A stretch of 64,000 bases of DNA. Origin: Georgenia satyanarayanai. GTDB taxonomy: Bacteria > Actinomycetota > Actinomycetes > Actinomycetales > Actinomycetaceae. The position numbers and the translations under genes were made by a program. The stretch's first letter is position 1. Every line of letters starts with the position of its first letter. The stretch lies in the NCBI RefSeq assembly GCF_900116375.1, contig NZ_UETB01000008.1, forward strand, positions 99,088 through 163,087, in the 5' to 3' direction. The notes under the pieces are model-generated. The model worked only from the letters and a program-made list of their open reading frames with translations, did not search any database and was not told the origin of the DNA. Shown here in pieces: positions 21,363-30,133 of the stretch.

Positions 21363-24300
21363 TCAGCCGAGCAGCGCGCGGATGTCGTCGGCGCTCAGCG
21401 GGGCCGCGGCGGTGCTGGTCCCCTCGGCGAGGACGCGACCGGCGAGCTCACGCTTGCGCTCGGCCAGGGCCATGACCTTCTCCTCGATCGTCCCCTCGGC
21501 GACCATCCGGTAGACCATGACGGTGCGGTCCTGCCCGATGCGGTGGGTGCGGTCGATCGCCTGCTCCTCCACCGCGGGGTTCCACCAGGGGTCGAGCATG
21601 AAGCAGTAGTCCGCCTCGGTGAGGTTGAGCCCCACCCCGCCGGCCTTGAGGCTGATGAGGAAGACCGGCGCCTGGCCCTCCTTGAACTCCCGGATGCGGG
21701 CGGCGCGGCCACGGGTGCTGCCGTCGAGGTAGCAGTAGTCGATGCCCTGCTGCTCCAGCCGCTCCCGCACGAGCCCGAGGTACCCGGTGAACTGGCTGAA
21801 CACCAGCGCCCGGTGGCCCTCGGAGACGAGCTCGTCGAGGTGCTCGAGGAAGGCCTCGGCCTTGCTCGACCCCACGCCCTCGTAGTCGGCGTCCACGAGG
21901 CCGGGCGCCAGGGCCAGCTGCCGCAGGAGGGTGAGGGAGCGGAAGATCGTGAAGCGGTTCTTGTCCATGTCGTCGACGAGGCCGAGGATCTTGCGCCGCT
22001 CGCGCGCGAGGTGGGTGTCGTAGATCTTCCGGTGGCGCGCGCTGAGCGGGACGGTGAGCACCTGCTCCTGCTTGGGTGGCAGCTCCTGGGCCACCTCCTC
22101 CTTGGTGCGGCGGCGGATGAAGGGCCGGGTGCGGCGGCGCAGCCGGTCCAGCGCCGCGGAGTCGCGTTCCCGCTCGATCGGCGTGCGGTAGGCGACGGTG
22201 AAGTCGCGCGGGTCGGGGAAGAGGCCGGGGGCGGTGATGGACAGCAGCGCCCACAGGTCCATGAGGCTGTTCTCCAGCGGGGTGCCGGAGATCGCCAGCT
22301 TGACCGGGGCGGCGAGCTTCCGTGCGCACACGTGCGTCTTGGCCTGGTGGTTCTTCACCATCTGCGCCTCGTCGAGGACGAGCACCGACCAGTCCAGGGC
22401 GTCGTAGGAGGGGAAGTCCAGGCGTAGCAGGGCGTAGGACGTGACGACGACGTCGGCCCCCGCCACGTGCTCGGCGAGCGGCAGCCGCGCCTTGGCGGCG
22501 GTCTGCTCGACGGTCTGCACCGTGAGCTCGGGGGTGAAGCGGGCCGCCTCGCCCGCCCAGCCCCCCACCACCGAGGTGGGGGCGACGACGAGCACCGGCG
22601 CGGTGAGCCGGCCGGTCTCCTTGGCGCGCTGGACGGCGGCGAGGGTCTGCAGCGTCTTGCCCAGGCCCATGTCGTCGGCGAGGATCCCGCCCAGTCCGGC
22701 GTCCCAGAGGGTGGAGATCCACTCGTAGCCCTCCCGCTGGTAGGAGCGCAGCTCGGCGCGCAGCCCGGCAGGCAGGGCGACCTCGCCGGGCGGCGGACCG
22801 GTGAGGAGCGCGTCGACGGTGCGCCGCCACCGCTCGCTCTGCTCGGCGACGACGCCCAGCGTGACGAGCTCCTGCCACAGGTCGGCCTGGTAGGCGGTGA
22901 CCCGCAGCGTGCCGGACTCCTCGTCGTGGAGCCCGCCCGCCTCCGTGATGAGCTGGCGCAGCTGGTCGAGCTCGGGCCGGTCGAGGCTGACGTAGCTGCC
23001 GGAGGGGAGGAACAGGTGGGGCTCGCCGGTGGCGAGGGCGCGGAAGAGGTGGCCGAAGGGCACCGGCTCGCCCTCCAGCTCGACGGCCACCTCGAGGTCG
23101 AACCAGTCGCCCTGCGGGGTGTCGGTCGCGGACACCGAGATGGTCGGGGCGACGTCGACGTGCCGGTAGTCGGGCACCTCACCGCTCACCTCGACGACGA
23201 CGGCGGGGTTCGCGCGGCGCAGCCGGTCCAGGCCCTCCTCGGTGAAGCGGGCGGCGTCGAGCCGGCGCAGCTCGGTGACGGGCGCGGGTCCGCGCCCAGG
23301 AGGGGCTGCCGTGAGCCGGGGGAGCTCGGCGGGCAGCTCGAGAGCGGCCAGCAGGCGCTGCTCGGCGGCATGGTCGCGCACCCACTCGGGCGCCGGTGCA
23401 ACGTCGTCGTCGGTGCCGACGGGCAGGTCGACGACCGTCTCCCCGGACTGGTAGCGGAAGGACCAGGCGAGCCGGACGACGAACTCCGGGAGGTGCTCCA
23501 CGGAGAGCAGGAGCACGGGGGCGAGCACCTCGGGCAGGTCCACGGCGTCGTCGGAGGAGCGCACGGGCAGCAGCCGGCGCAGCCGCGGGTAGAAGTCGCG
23601 GCGGAAGCGGTCGACGCCGTCGGGCGGGATGTGGAGGGGCTCGCCGGTGACGAGCTCGGAGGCGCCGAGCGGCAGCGGACGGGCCAGCGGCGCGAGGACG
23701 AGGCCGTCGTCACTCACGGCCACCCCGTGCACCGGGTGGCCGACGAAGGCGACGGCGTGCGCCCCGGCCGTGCGGCCGGCCACGCGGACCGACGGCGCCA
23801 CGCGCACGCCGTCCTGGATGGGGTGGGCGGTGACGTCGAGGGTGACGTCGGCCGGTGTGCTGCTGAGCGTCACCTCACCCTTGACGCTGCGGTGAGGGAC
23901 GAGCGCGACGCCGGCGTCGACCACCTGCTGGAGCAGCGGCCACACGGCCGGGCCGAGCTCGTCGAGGAAGACGTGGGTGCCGTAGGCGTGGGGGTGGGAG
24001 GCGATGAGCGCGCGCAGCGCCTCGGCGTGGGCCGGGACGTAGCGGCTCCACGTCCACCGCACGGTCTGCCAGCTCACGCCGGTGCGCACCCACTGGCCCT
24101 TGGCCCCGGTCGTCACCGGGGCCATGCGGATGCGGGCGGCGCTGCGCCCGGCCGCGGCCGCGGCCGCCCCGCGCGCGACGACCCGCTCGAGCTGCAGCCC
24201 GAGCGGGTCCCCGCTGCCGGAGGCGGCGTCGGTGACGGCGTCGTCCAGGGCGCGCTCCCACGCGGGACGGACGCCGGTGGTGCTCGCCTCCCGGGCCGCG

Positions 24301-24596
24301 ACCACCACGGCCACGCCGTGCTTGCAGCCCAGCCTCACCGGGCAGGTGCAGTGGACCGACACCTGCGCGCCGGGGTAGAGGACGACGAAGCACTGGTAGG
24401 AGGCCGCCCCGCTGCCGCGGACGGTGGCGAACAGGGCGCGCTCGTCGGGGTCGACGTGGAGGCGCTGGACCATGCCGCGCCGCGCGTAGTCGGTGCCGCG
24501 CTCCACCGTGCCGTGGTCGAACCACTGCGCGAGGGTGGCGTCGTCCGGGAGCGTGAGGTTCTGCAGCGCCCGCACGTCGCTCTCGGTGAGGTCCAC
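21363..24596 (-). CDS. SWIM zinc-finger SNF2-family helicase
   Basis: Large DNA-dependent ATPase of the SNF2/RapA superfamily, 1077 residues. The N-terminus has a SWIM zinc finger (CTCPVRLGCKHG, about residues 75-90), followed by a long variable region to about 590. The SNF2 ATPase follows: ADDMGLGKTLQTLA as Walker A, VLDEAQ as the DEAD-box equivalent and KLAISGTPLENS as motif III. The helicase C half contains VFSQFTGYLG, LISLKAGGVGLNLTEAD and DRTHRIGQDR. The GTG at 24596 is chosen because it starts just before the first conserved helix; upstream the frame is antisense to the ABC permease. Bacterial relatives are linked to transcription recycling or repair; a specific role is not known. Confidence 0.92.
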   Translation of the reverse strand: MDLTESDVRALQNLTLPDDATLAQWFDHGTVERGTDYARRGMVQRLHVDPDERALFATVRGSGAASYQCFVVLYPGAQVSVHCTCPVRLGCKHGVAVVVAAREASTTGVRPAWERALDDAVTDAASGSGDPLGLQLERVVARGAAAAAAGRSAARIRMAPVTTGAKGQWVRTGVSWQTVRWTWSRYVPAHAEALRALIASHPHAYGTHVFLDELGPAVWPLLQQVVDAGVALVPHRSVKGEVTLSSTPADVTLDVTAHPIQDGVRVAPSVRVAGRTAGAHAVAFVGHPVHGVAVSDDGLVLAPLARPLPLGASELVTGEPLHIPPDGVDRFRRDFYPRLRRLLPVRSSDDAVDLPEVLAPVLLLSVEHLPEFVVRLAWSFRYQSGETVVDLPVGTDDDVAPAPEWVRDHAAEQRLLAALELPAELPRLTAAPPGRGPAPVTELRRLDAARFTEEGLDRLRRANPAVVVEVSGEVPDYRHVDVAPTISVSATDTPQGDWFDLEVAVELEGEPVPFGHLFRALATGEPHLFLPSGSYVSLDRPELDQLRQLITEAGGLHDEESGTLRVTAYQADLWQELVTLGVVAEQSERWRRTVDALLTGPPPGEVALPAGLRAELRSYQREGYEWISTLWDAGLGGILADDMGLGKTLQTLAAVQRAKETGRLTAPVLVVAPTSVVGGWAGEAARFTPELTVQTVEQTAAKARLPLAEHVAGADVVVTSYALLRLDFPSYDALDWSVLVLDEAQMVKNHQAKTHVCARKLAAPVKLAISGTPLENSLMDLWALLSITAPGLFPDPRDFTVAYRTPIERERDSAALDRLRRRTRPFIRRRTKEEVAQELPPKQEQVLTVPLSARHRKIYDTHLARERRKILGLVDDMDKNRFTIFRSLTLLRQLALAPGLVDADYEGVGSSKAEAFLEHLDELVSEGHRALVFSQFTGYLGLVRERLEQQGIDYCYLDGSTRGRAARIREFKEGQAPVFLISLKAGGVGLNLTEADYCFMLDPWWNPAVEEQAIDRTHRIGQDRTVMVYRMVAEGTIEEKVMALAERKRELAGRVLAEGTSTAAAPLSADDIRALLG

Positions 24597-24625
24597 CCGC
24601 CTACGGTAACCGCGGCCTCCGACAC

Positions 24626-25381
24626 TCAGATGCTGCGCCTCATCATCCTGATCCCCACCGTGAGCCCGACCGCCGCGAGCACGGCGGCCGCCAGCGCGCC
24701 CTGCCACACCGCGGCCTCGGTGAGCTGCCCGTTGAACAGCGCCCGCTCCGCCTCGACGAGGTAGGTCAGCGGGTTGAGCTGGGACAGCACCTGCATCCAG
24801 CGCGGTGCCGCCTCCAGCGGCAGCAGCATCCCGGACAGGATCATGAGCGGGAAGATGAGCGCCTGCTGGACCGCCCAGAACATCCAGTCCCGTTCCCGGG
24901 CGGCGATGCCGAGGGAGTAGCTCAGCGCCCCGAGCCCGATCCCGAAGGCCGCGAGCACCACCAGCCCGATCGCCATGCCGGGCAGGTGGGGCCGGAAGCC
25001 GAAGATCGCGGCCACGAGCGTGATGACGACCGCCTGGACGGCGAGCGGCACCATCTCCTTGAGCGCCCGCCCCACCATGAGCGCCGAGCGCGCCACGGGC
25101 GTGACGAGCATCCGCTCGTGGGAGCCGGACTGGAGCTCGAAAAGAAGGTTCGACCCGGCCATCGCGGTGCCGAAGAGCGTGCTCATGACGATGATGCCCG
25201 GCACGAACCACTGGAAGGACTCGGCCAGCGGCAGCCCCGTCATGCCGCTGAGCAGCGGGCCGAAGAAGGCGAGGAAGACGAGGGGCTGGAGCAGGGAGAA
25301 GATGACGCTGAACGGGTCGCGCAGGACCGGCCACAGCTCGCGGACGAGGACGTTGCGGGTGTCGGTGACGACGGTGCTCAC
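24626..25381 (-). CDS. ABC-2 type exporter, membrane subunit
   Basis: Integral membrane half of an ABC exporter, 251 residues, with six hydrophobic segments and the ABC-2 signature region around SGMLLPLEAAPRWMQVLSQLNPLTYLVEAERALF. Its start overlaps the stop of the ATPase gene at 25378 (ATGA), so the two are cotranslated. This arrangement resembles the DrrA/DrrB drug-export systems. The transported compound is unknown. The operon is divergent from the WYL regulator at 26490, the likely controller. Confidence 0.92.
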   Translation of the reverse strand: MSTVVTDTRNVLVRELWPVLRDPFSVIFSLLQPLVFLAFFGPLLSGMTGLPLAESFQWFVPGIIVMSTLFGTAMAGSNLLFELQSGSHERMLVTPVARSALMVGRALKEMVPLAVQAVVITLVAAIFGFRPHLPGMAIGLVVLAAFGIGLGALSYSLGIAARERDWMFWAVQQALIFPLMILSGMLLPLEAAPRWMQVLSQLNPLTYLVEAERALFNGQLTEAAVWQGALAAAVLAAVGLTVGIRMMRRSI

Positions 25382-26427
25382 TGGGGGCCTCCGGGGGTGA
25401 GGGCGGGCTGGGCGGGGGTGTCGGTGCCGGTGGTGGCCTGCTCCTCGCGCAGGCTGCGGCCGGTGAGGCGGAGGAAGACGTCGTCGAGGGTGGGCTGGTG
25501 CAGCTCGGCGGCGAGCACCCGGTGGCCGCCGGCCGCAAGGTCGGCGAGCAGGCCGGGGAGCACCCGGTCGCCCTGGTCGACGACGACGGCGTACCGCACC
25601 GCCGCGCCCTCGGGGGCAGCGACGGGTGCGTGCTCGACGTCGTCACCGCGGGCGGCGACGCGCCGCAGGGTGGCGAGGGCGCCGTCGTCGGGGCCGGTGC
25701 CCGCGACGGTGACGAGGACGCGGTCCCCGGCGAGCTCCGCCTTGAGCCGGGCCGAGGTGTCGTCGGCGATGAGCCGGCCCTGGTCGACGATCATCACCCG
25801 CTCGGCGAAGCGGTCGGCCTCGTCGAGGTAGTGGGTGGTGAGGAGGAGGGTCATCCCGTAGCGCTCGCGGAGCGTGAGGATGTGGTCCCACAGGTGCGAG
25901 CGGGACTGCGGGTCCAGGCCGGTGGACGGCTCGTCGAGGAAGAGCAGCCGCGGTGCGGGGACCAGTCCCAGCGCGATGTCCACGCGTCGGCGCTGGCCAC
26001 CGGAGAGGGTCATCGTCGTGCGGGTGGCGAGATCGGTGAGCCCGAGGATCTCCATGAGCTCGTCGGCGCGCCGGCGCCGCTCGACGCGGCCCAGCCCGTA
26101 GAAGGCGCCCTGGGAGACGAGCTCGTCGCGCACCCGGTAGTACTGGGCCGCACCGTTCTTCTGGCCGATGTAGCCGATGGACCGGCGCACGTCGGCCTGC
26201 TGGTGGGTGATGTCGAAGCCGCAGACGGTCGCGCTGCCGCTGGTGGGGGGCAGGAGCGTGGTGAGCATGCGCAGGGAGGTGGACTTGCCGGCCCCGTTGG
26301 GCCCGAGGAAAGCCGTGAGCGATCCCGGCTCCACGTCCATCGTGAGGTCGCTGACCGCGACGACCTCCTCACCGCCCTTGCGGTGGAAGGTCTTGGTGAG
26401 CCCCATGGTGCTGATGATCGGAGTCAT
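25378..26427 (-). CDS. ABC exporter ATP-binding subunit (DrrA-like)
   Basis: ATPase of 349 residues that powers the permease at 24626. Walker A is GPNGAGKST (about 42-50), the signature is LSGGQRRRVDIALG, Walker B is LLFLDEPSTGLDPQ, and the switch His is in LLLTTHYLDEAD. A C-terminal extension (about 235-349) is of the kind seen in DrrA-type antibiotic and lipid exporters. The ATG at 26427 is 18 bp from a perfect palindrome at 26445-26473, so repression by the divergent WYL protein would block this start region. Confidence 0.93.
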   Translation of the reverse strand: MTPIISTMGLTKTFHRKGGEEVVAVSDLTMDVEPGSLTAFLGPNGAGKSTSLRMLTTLLPPTSGSATVCGFDITHQQADVRRSIGYIGQKNGAAQYYRVRDELVSQGAFYGLGRVERRRRADELMEILGLTDLATRTTMTLSGGQRRRVDIALGLVPAPRLLFLDEPSTGLDPQSRSHLWDHILTLRERYGMTLLLTTHYLDEADRFAERVMIVDQGRLIADDTSARLKAELAGDRVLVTVAGTGPDDGALATLRRVAARGDDVEHAPVAAPEGAAVRYAVVVDQGDRVLPGLLADLAAGGHRVLAAELHQPTLDDVFLRLTGRSLREEQATTGTDTPAQPALTPGGPQ

Positions 26428-26444
26428 GGGCAGGACGCTACGAG

Positions 26445-26473
26445 CCCATGCGGCCAGATCCTGGCCGCATGGG
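26445..26473. promoter_or_regulatory. Perfect 13-bp palindrome between the ABC exporter and the WYL gene
   Basis: CCCATGCGGCCAG (26445-26457), ATC, CTGGCCGCATGGG (26461-26473). It is centred in the 62-bp space between divergent starts 26427 and 26490. A symmetric site of this size in a divergent promoter is the expected operator of the adjacent regulator. Confidence 0.75.
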
Positions 26474-26489
26474 TCGGTAGATTTCCGGC

Positions 26490-27458
26490 ATGGCCGACCC
26501 CACCGCCCGAGCCCTGCGCCTGCTCTCCCTCCTCCAGACCCACCGGTCCTGGTCCGGCCGGGAGCTGCGGGACCGGCTCGGCGTCAGTGCGCGCACGCTG
26601 CGGCGTGACGTCGACCGGCTGCGCGAGCTCGGCTACGAGGTGAGCGCCCGTCCCGGCGTCGACGGCGGGTACCGGCTGGCCGGGGGCGGCCGGCTGCCTC
26701 CGCTCCTCCTCGACGACGACGAGGCGGTGGCGATCGCCGTCGGCCTGCGCGTGGCGGCCGTCCAGGGACTGGGGGAGCACACCGCGCTGAGCGCGCTCGT
26801 CAAGCTCGAGCAGATGCTCGCCCCGCACCTGCGCCGGCGCGTGGCAGCGCTCCAGGAATACGCCGTACCGGCGGGCGGGAGGGGCCGGGCGGTGGACCCC
26901 GACGTCGTCGCCGAGCTCGCGCTCGCCTGCCGCGACCACGAGCGCGTCCGCTTCGCCTACGTCACCGGCCGCGACATCGAGAGCTCGCGTCACGTCGAGC
27001 CGCACACCCTCGTGTCCCACGGGCCGCGCTGGTACCTCGTGTGCTGGGACCTCGGCCGCGACGACTGGCGCACCTTCCGGCTCGACCGACTCTCGCGGCT
27101 GCTGCGCACGGGCGTGCGCACCGCGGCGCGCGAGCTGCCGGTCGACGACCCGTCCGAGCTCATCCTCGCGACCGACACCGACAGCCAGACCTACCCGCTG
27201 GAGGCGGTGGTCCACCTCAACCTGCCGCTGGCGGAGATGCGTACCCACTTCGGGGTGTGGTCCACCGGGGCCACGCCGAACGAGGCGGGCGGGACGGACT
27301 GGCCGGTGGGGGGTCGGTCCCTCGCCGACCTCGTCTACGGGCCCGCGTGGATCCCGCCCGACGTCGCGTGGACGGTCAGCGGCACCGAGGAGGCCGTCCG
27401 TGCGCTGGCCGGCTTCGGCAGGCGCCTCACCGAGGCGACGGCGGACGCCGATAAATAG
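26490..27458 (+). CDS. WYL-domain transcriptional regulator (YafY type)
   Basis: DNA-binding regulator of 322 residues. The N-terminal winged helix (about 1-60: SGRELRDRLGVSARTLRRDVDRL) is followed by a WYL ligand-sensing domain (about 135-215, RFAYVTGRDIESSRHVEPHTLV and RWYLVCWDLGRDDWRTFRLDRL) and a WCX C-terminal extension. WYL proteins respond to nucleic acid or nucleotide-like ligands and usually control divergent genes. It faces the ABC exporter across a perfect palindrome at 26445-26473, which I take as the shared operator. The length is normal for the family. Confidence 0.92.
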   Translation: MADPTARALRLLSLLQTHRSWSGRELRDRLGVSARTLRRDVDRLRELGYEVSARPGVDGGYRLAGGGRLPPLLLDDDEAVAIAVGLRVAAVQGLGEHTALSALVKLEQMLAPHLRRRVAALQEYAVPAGGRGRAVDPDVVAELALACRDHERVRFAYVTGRDIESSRHVEPHTLVSHGPRWYLVCWDLGRDDWRTFRLDRLSRLLRTGVRTAARELPVDDPSELILATDTDSQTYPLEAVVHLNLPLAEMRTHFGVWSTGATPNEAGGTDWPVGGRSLADLVYGPAWIPPDVAWTVSGTEEAVRALAGFGRRLTEATADADK

Positions 27459-27496
27459 GTGGCGCCGTCGCGGCGGCCGCTGGCACAGTTCTCGTC

Positions 27497-27520
27497 ATGG
27501 CCATCCGACTGCTCGCGTAG
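27497..27520 (+). promoter_or_regulatory. Possible 7-codon leader ORF upstream of a small gene
   Basis: ATG GCC ATC CGA CTG CTC GCG TAG (MAIRLLA) lies 116 bp before the small gene at 27637. It is followed by an inverted repeat CCTCGTCG (27525-27532) and CGACGAGG (27548-27555) with GGGATCCC in its loop. The layout of short ORF, hairpin and gene resembles translational attenuation. There is no strong ribosome-binding site, so this is a weak call. Confidence 0.3.
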
Positions 27521-27636
27521 CAGGCCTCGTCGCCGCTGGGATCCCGACGACGAGGTCGCGATCCCTGCCCGTGCACCGGGCCATGCCGTCGTCCCCTCCT
27601 CAGGGGACTCCACCACGAGAGAGCCAGGAATCTGTC

Positions 27637-27810
27637 ATGTCATCCATCATGCTCGGTGACATGTCCGCCAGCGCCATGGGAATGCCGCTCGCGGACTACG
27701 TCCACCTCCAGCGCCGTCCGGCCACCCGCGTCCTGCGGGCCCGCCGGGGACGCTGGGCGGGTATCGGGCCGCGCGCGGTCGTGCGCAACGCGTCACTGCC
27801 ACGCGCATGA
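27637..27810 (+). CDS. Small basic protein of unknown function
   Basis: A 57-residue product with a Met/Ala/Ser-rich N-terminus (MSSIMLGDMSASAMGMPLAD) and an Arg-rich C-terminal half (RRPATRVLRARRGRW). No signal peptide, cysteine pair or known motif. The ATG at 27637 has a CCAGGA ribosome-binding site about 8 bp upstream. A strong terminator follows 14 bp after the stop, which supports real transcription. The unit stands alone between the WYL gene and a convergent secreted protein, with a 178-bp upstream leader that contains a 7-codon ORF and a hairpin. No function can be named. Confidence 0.55.
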   Translation: MSSIMLGDMSASAMGMPLADYVHLQRRPATRVLRARRGRWAGIGPRAVVRNASLPRA

Positions 27811-27824
27811 CCGCCCGCGCCCAG

Positions 27825-27852
27825 GGCCCGGCACGCTACGGCGTGCCGGGCC
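27825..27852 (+). terminator. Terminator after the 57-residue gene
   Basis: GGCCCGGCACGC (27825-27836), loop TACG, GCGTGCCGGGCC (27841-27852), then TTTCGTCT. A 12-bp perfect stem with a stable tetraloop. Confidence 0.88.
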
Positions 27853-27892
27853 TTTCGTCTGCCCGAGGCCGCGGGTCTGCGCGTGCGTGGGG

Positions 27893-29365
27893 TCAGGACG
27901 GCACGGCGGGAGCGGGGTCGGGCACGCGTCGGTCGAGGAGGGCGTCGACGGCGTCGCTGTGCTCGTCGCACCACGCCAGGTCGCGGGTGTAGCTCCCGGT
28001 CGGCGCGAACCCCCACCGGTAGGTCATGCAGTCGGCCAGCCGCTCGGCGCCGAGGTTGCGGTCCAGGCCGGTGATCTCGTTGAGGTGCGGGTAGAGGGCG
28101 TACGCCGGGCTGAGGCCAGGCTTCGCGTAGGGCACGTAGGCGTCGTACTGCAGCATGTGGGCGCACTCGTGCGTCACGGTCCGCTCGAGGTCGCGGGTGC
28201 GCTCCGGGTCGACCGCGATCCGCTGGGGGACGTCGTCCCAGTAGGCGACACCGACGAGGTGCGCCTTCTCGGGAGGCAGCGGTCCGAGATCCAGCTCGAC
28301 GTCGGCGCAGCCGTACCGGTCCATGACGTCCCGCGCCCGCTGCTCGTGGGTCCGCGTCTCGGGCTCCGGGGAGACAGCCGGCGTGGGTGCCGGGTGCGGG
28401 GTGCGGCCGGCGAGGAGCGCGTCGACGATGTCGCTGTGCTGCGCACACCACTGCTGGTCGCGAGTGTAGGAGCCGGTCGTCGCGAAGCCCCACCGGTAGG
28501 TCATGCAGTCCGCCAGCTTCTCGCCGCCCAGGTGCCCCGTCGAGCCGGTGAGCGTGTCCAGGTGCGGCCACAGGGTGTACCCGGCGCTCCGCTCGGGCGT
28601 GTGGTACTCCTCGTAGGCACGGAACTGCAGCATGTGGGCGCACTCGTGGGCGGCGGTGTGCTCGAGGTCGTCCACGCGCTGCGGGTCGATGGCGATGCGC
28701 TGGGGTGTCTCCTCCCAGAAGGCCGCGCCAACTGCGGTACCGAGGTCGGGCGAGGCCATCTCGAGGACGACGTCCTCGCACCCGTACCGGTCCAGGACGG
28801 TGCGGGTCCGCTGCTCCGCGGAGGGACGCGGCTCGGGGCGGCCGAGGGCAGCGCTCTGGCTCATCCTCACCGTGTACTCGGCATGACCGCCGCGCAGCTT
28901 GTTGTTGACGTGGAGGACGCCGTCGCGCAGGACGGAGACGGTGTCGCGTCCGTCGTCGTCCCAGTCGCCGACGACGGGCACGTCACCGGTGCGGCCGTAG
29001 TAGTAGGTGACGTCGGCGTCACCGCCCGAGAGCTGGTTGCGGAAGAACAGGAAGTGGCCACGGTGGGCGGCGAGGGAGTCACGTCCGTCGCCGTCCCAGT
29101 CGCCCACGAGGGGCTTGTCACCGGGGCGACCGTAGGTGAATCGTGCTCCGGCGCCGGAGAAGACGGCCCTGTCGCTGTAGGTGGCCCGTTCCGTGCCGCG
29201 GCCGCGCCAGCTGCCCTCGAGCTCGGTGGTCGAGGCGTGGGCGGGGGCGACGCTCAGGGCGAGGCCGGCGGCGATGGCGCCGGTGAGGAGGACGCTCACG
29301 GCGCGGGTCGGTCGACCCTTCGACGGCGTGGTCACGTCGTGTCTGTCTCGGTCGATGTGTCTCAT
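27893..29365 (-). CDS. Secreted FG-GAP-like protein with duplicated HExxH domain
   Basis: Exported protein of 490 residues. The signal peptide ends near APAHA. A short block of FG-GAP-like repeats follows (VGDWDGDGRDS, VGDWDDDGRDT). Then come two tandem copies of a domain of about 135 residues, each beginning DRYGC, each with HECAHMLQ (HExxH at about 240-244 and 399-403), and each ending with GxxxLADCMTYRWGFAxTGSYTRDxxWC. The HExxH motif suggests zinc-binding, perhaps metallopeptidase activity; a downstream Glu is in EKLADCMT/ERLADCMT of each copy. The ATG at 29365 is preceded by AGGAGG 14 bp upstream; GTG 29380 is an alternative. It shares the FG-GAP-like repeat type with the amidase at 47441-49816. 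Confidence 0.72.
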   Translation of the reverse strand: MRHIDRDRHDVTTPSKGRPTRAVSVLLTGAIAAGLALSVAPAHASTTELEGSWRGRGTERATYSDRAVFSGAGARFTYGRPGDKPLVGDWDGDGRDSLAAHRGHFLFFRNQLSGGDADVTYYYGRTGDVPVVGDWDDDGRDTVSVLRDGVLHVNNKLRGGHAEYTVRMSQSAALGRPEPRPSAEQRTRTVLDRYGCEDVVLEMASPDLGTAVGAAFWEETPQRIAIDPQRVDDLEHTAAHECAHMLQFRAYEEYHTPERSAGYTLWPHLDTLTGSTGHLGGEKLADCMTYRWGFATTGSYTRDQQWCAQHSDIVDALLAGRTPHPAPTPAVSPEPETRTHEQRARDVMDRYGCADVELDLGPLPPEKAHLVGVAYWDDVPQRIAVDPERTRDLERTVTHECAHMLQYDAYVPYAKPGLSPAYALYPHLNEITGLDRNLGAERLADCMTYRWGFAPTGSYTRDLAWCDEHSDAVDALLDRRVPDPAPAVPS

Positions 29366-29553
29366 ACATGCGGCGGTCACCTCCTGCTCGATCGGCACGT
29401 GACGGGTCGCGGTGAGGTCGGAGTACGGCCTGTGGCCGGTGATCTCGGCCTCTCCTGGGTGCCGGGACACCAGGGCGGCGACGGCTCCGGAGCGGCGATG
29501 ACTTCGCGGCCCGGGCACGGTCGGTAGCCCCACACCACTGCCGAGGAGGACCC

Positions 29554-30051
29554 GTGCCGACGACCACGTTCGACCCCCGCTTCAGCGACCCCGACGCCGG
29601 TCCGCTGCCCTGGGAGCGCACGCTCGAGCTGCTGCGCGACGCGGAGCTCTACTGGTTGACCACCGTGCGCCGTGACGGCCGACCGCACGTCACGCCGGTG
29701 GTCGGCGTGTGGCACGGGGAGGGCCTGTGCGTCGTCACCGGCCCGGGAGAGCAGAAGGCGCGCAACCTCGAGCACACCGACGCCGTCGCGGTGACGACGG
29801 GGCGCAACACGTGGGCGAGCGGCACCGACGTCGTCGTCGAGGGGCGCGCGGTCCGCGTCCGCGAGGGGCTCGGTGACGTGGCCGCAGCCTTCCTCGACAA
29901 GTACGGGGAGGCGTGGCGCTTCGAGGTCGACGGCGAGGGCTTCGCCTCCCCGGACGGCCCCGCCTGGGTCGTGCGCGTGTGCCCGGAGCGGGCCCTCACC
30001 TTCGCGAAGGACCCGCACGGCCAGACGACGCACCGGTTCGCGCACCCGTGA
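29554..30051 (+). CDS. Pyridoxamine 5'-phosphate oxidase-family flavin protein
   Basis: Split-barrel flavin-binding protein of 165 residues. After a short N-terminus the barrel begins AELYWLTTVRRDGRPHVTPVVGVW, the usual FMN/F420 contact strand, then TGPGEQKARNLEHTDAVAVTTG and a C-terminal half that ends ALTFAKDPHGQTTHRF. Family members are oxidases or F420-dependent reductases of varied small molecules, so the substrate is open. The GTG at 29554 follows GAGGAC. The space to the DUF3995 gene is 82 bp on the same strand. Confidence 0.85.
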   Translation: MPTTTFDPRFSDPDAGPLPWERTLELLRDAELYWLTTVRRDGRPHVTPVVGVWHGEGLCVVTGPGEQKARNLEHTDAVAVTTGRNTWASGTDVVVEGRAVRVREGLGDVAAAFLDKYGEAWRFEVDGEGFASPDGPAWVVRVCPERALTFAKDPHGQTTHRFAHP

Positions 30052-30133
30052 GCGTTGCGGGCGGGCCGGTGTGGCGCCGCACCTGCAACGGGAGGCCGTT
30101 GCCACCGGGCGCCGCGGACGGCACGCTCGACGG

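Noticed and set aside
30084..30103. TGCAAC and GTTGCC near the DUF3995 start, resembling the uronate-locus operator
   Set aside because: The two hexamers are 14 bp apart, the left one is not GGCAAC, and the neighbouring genes have no link to uronate metabolism.
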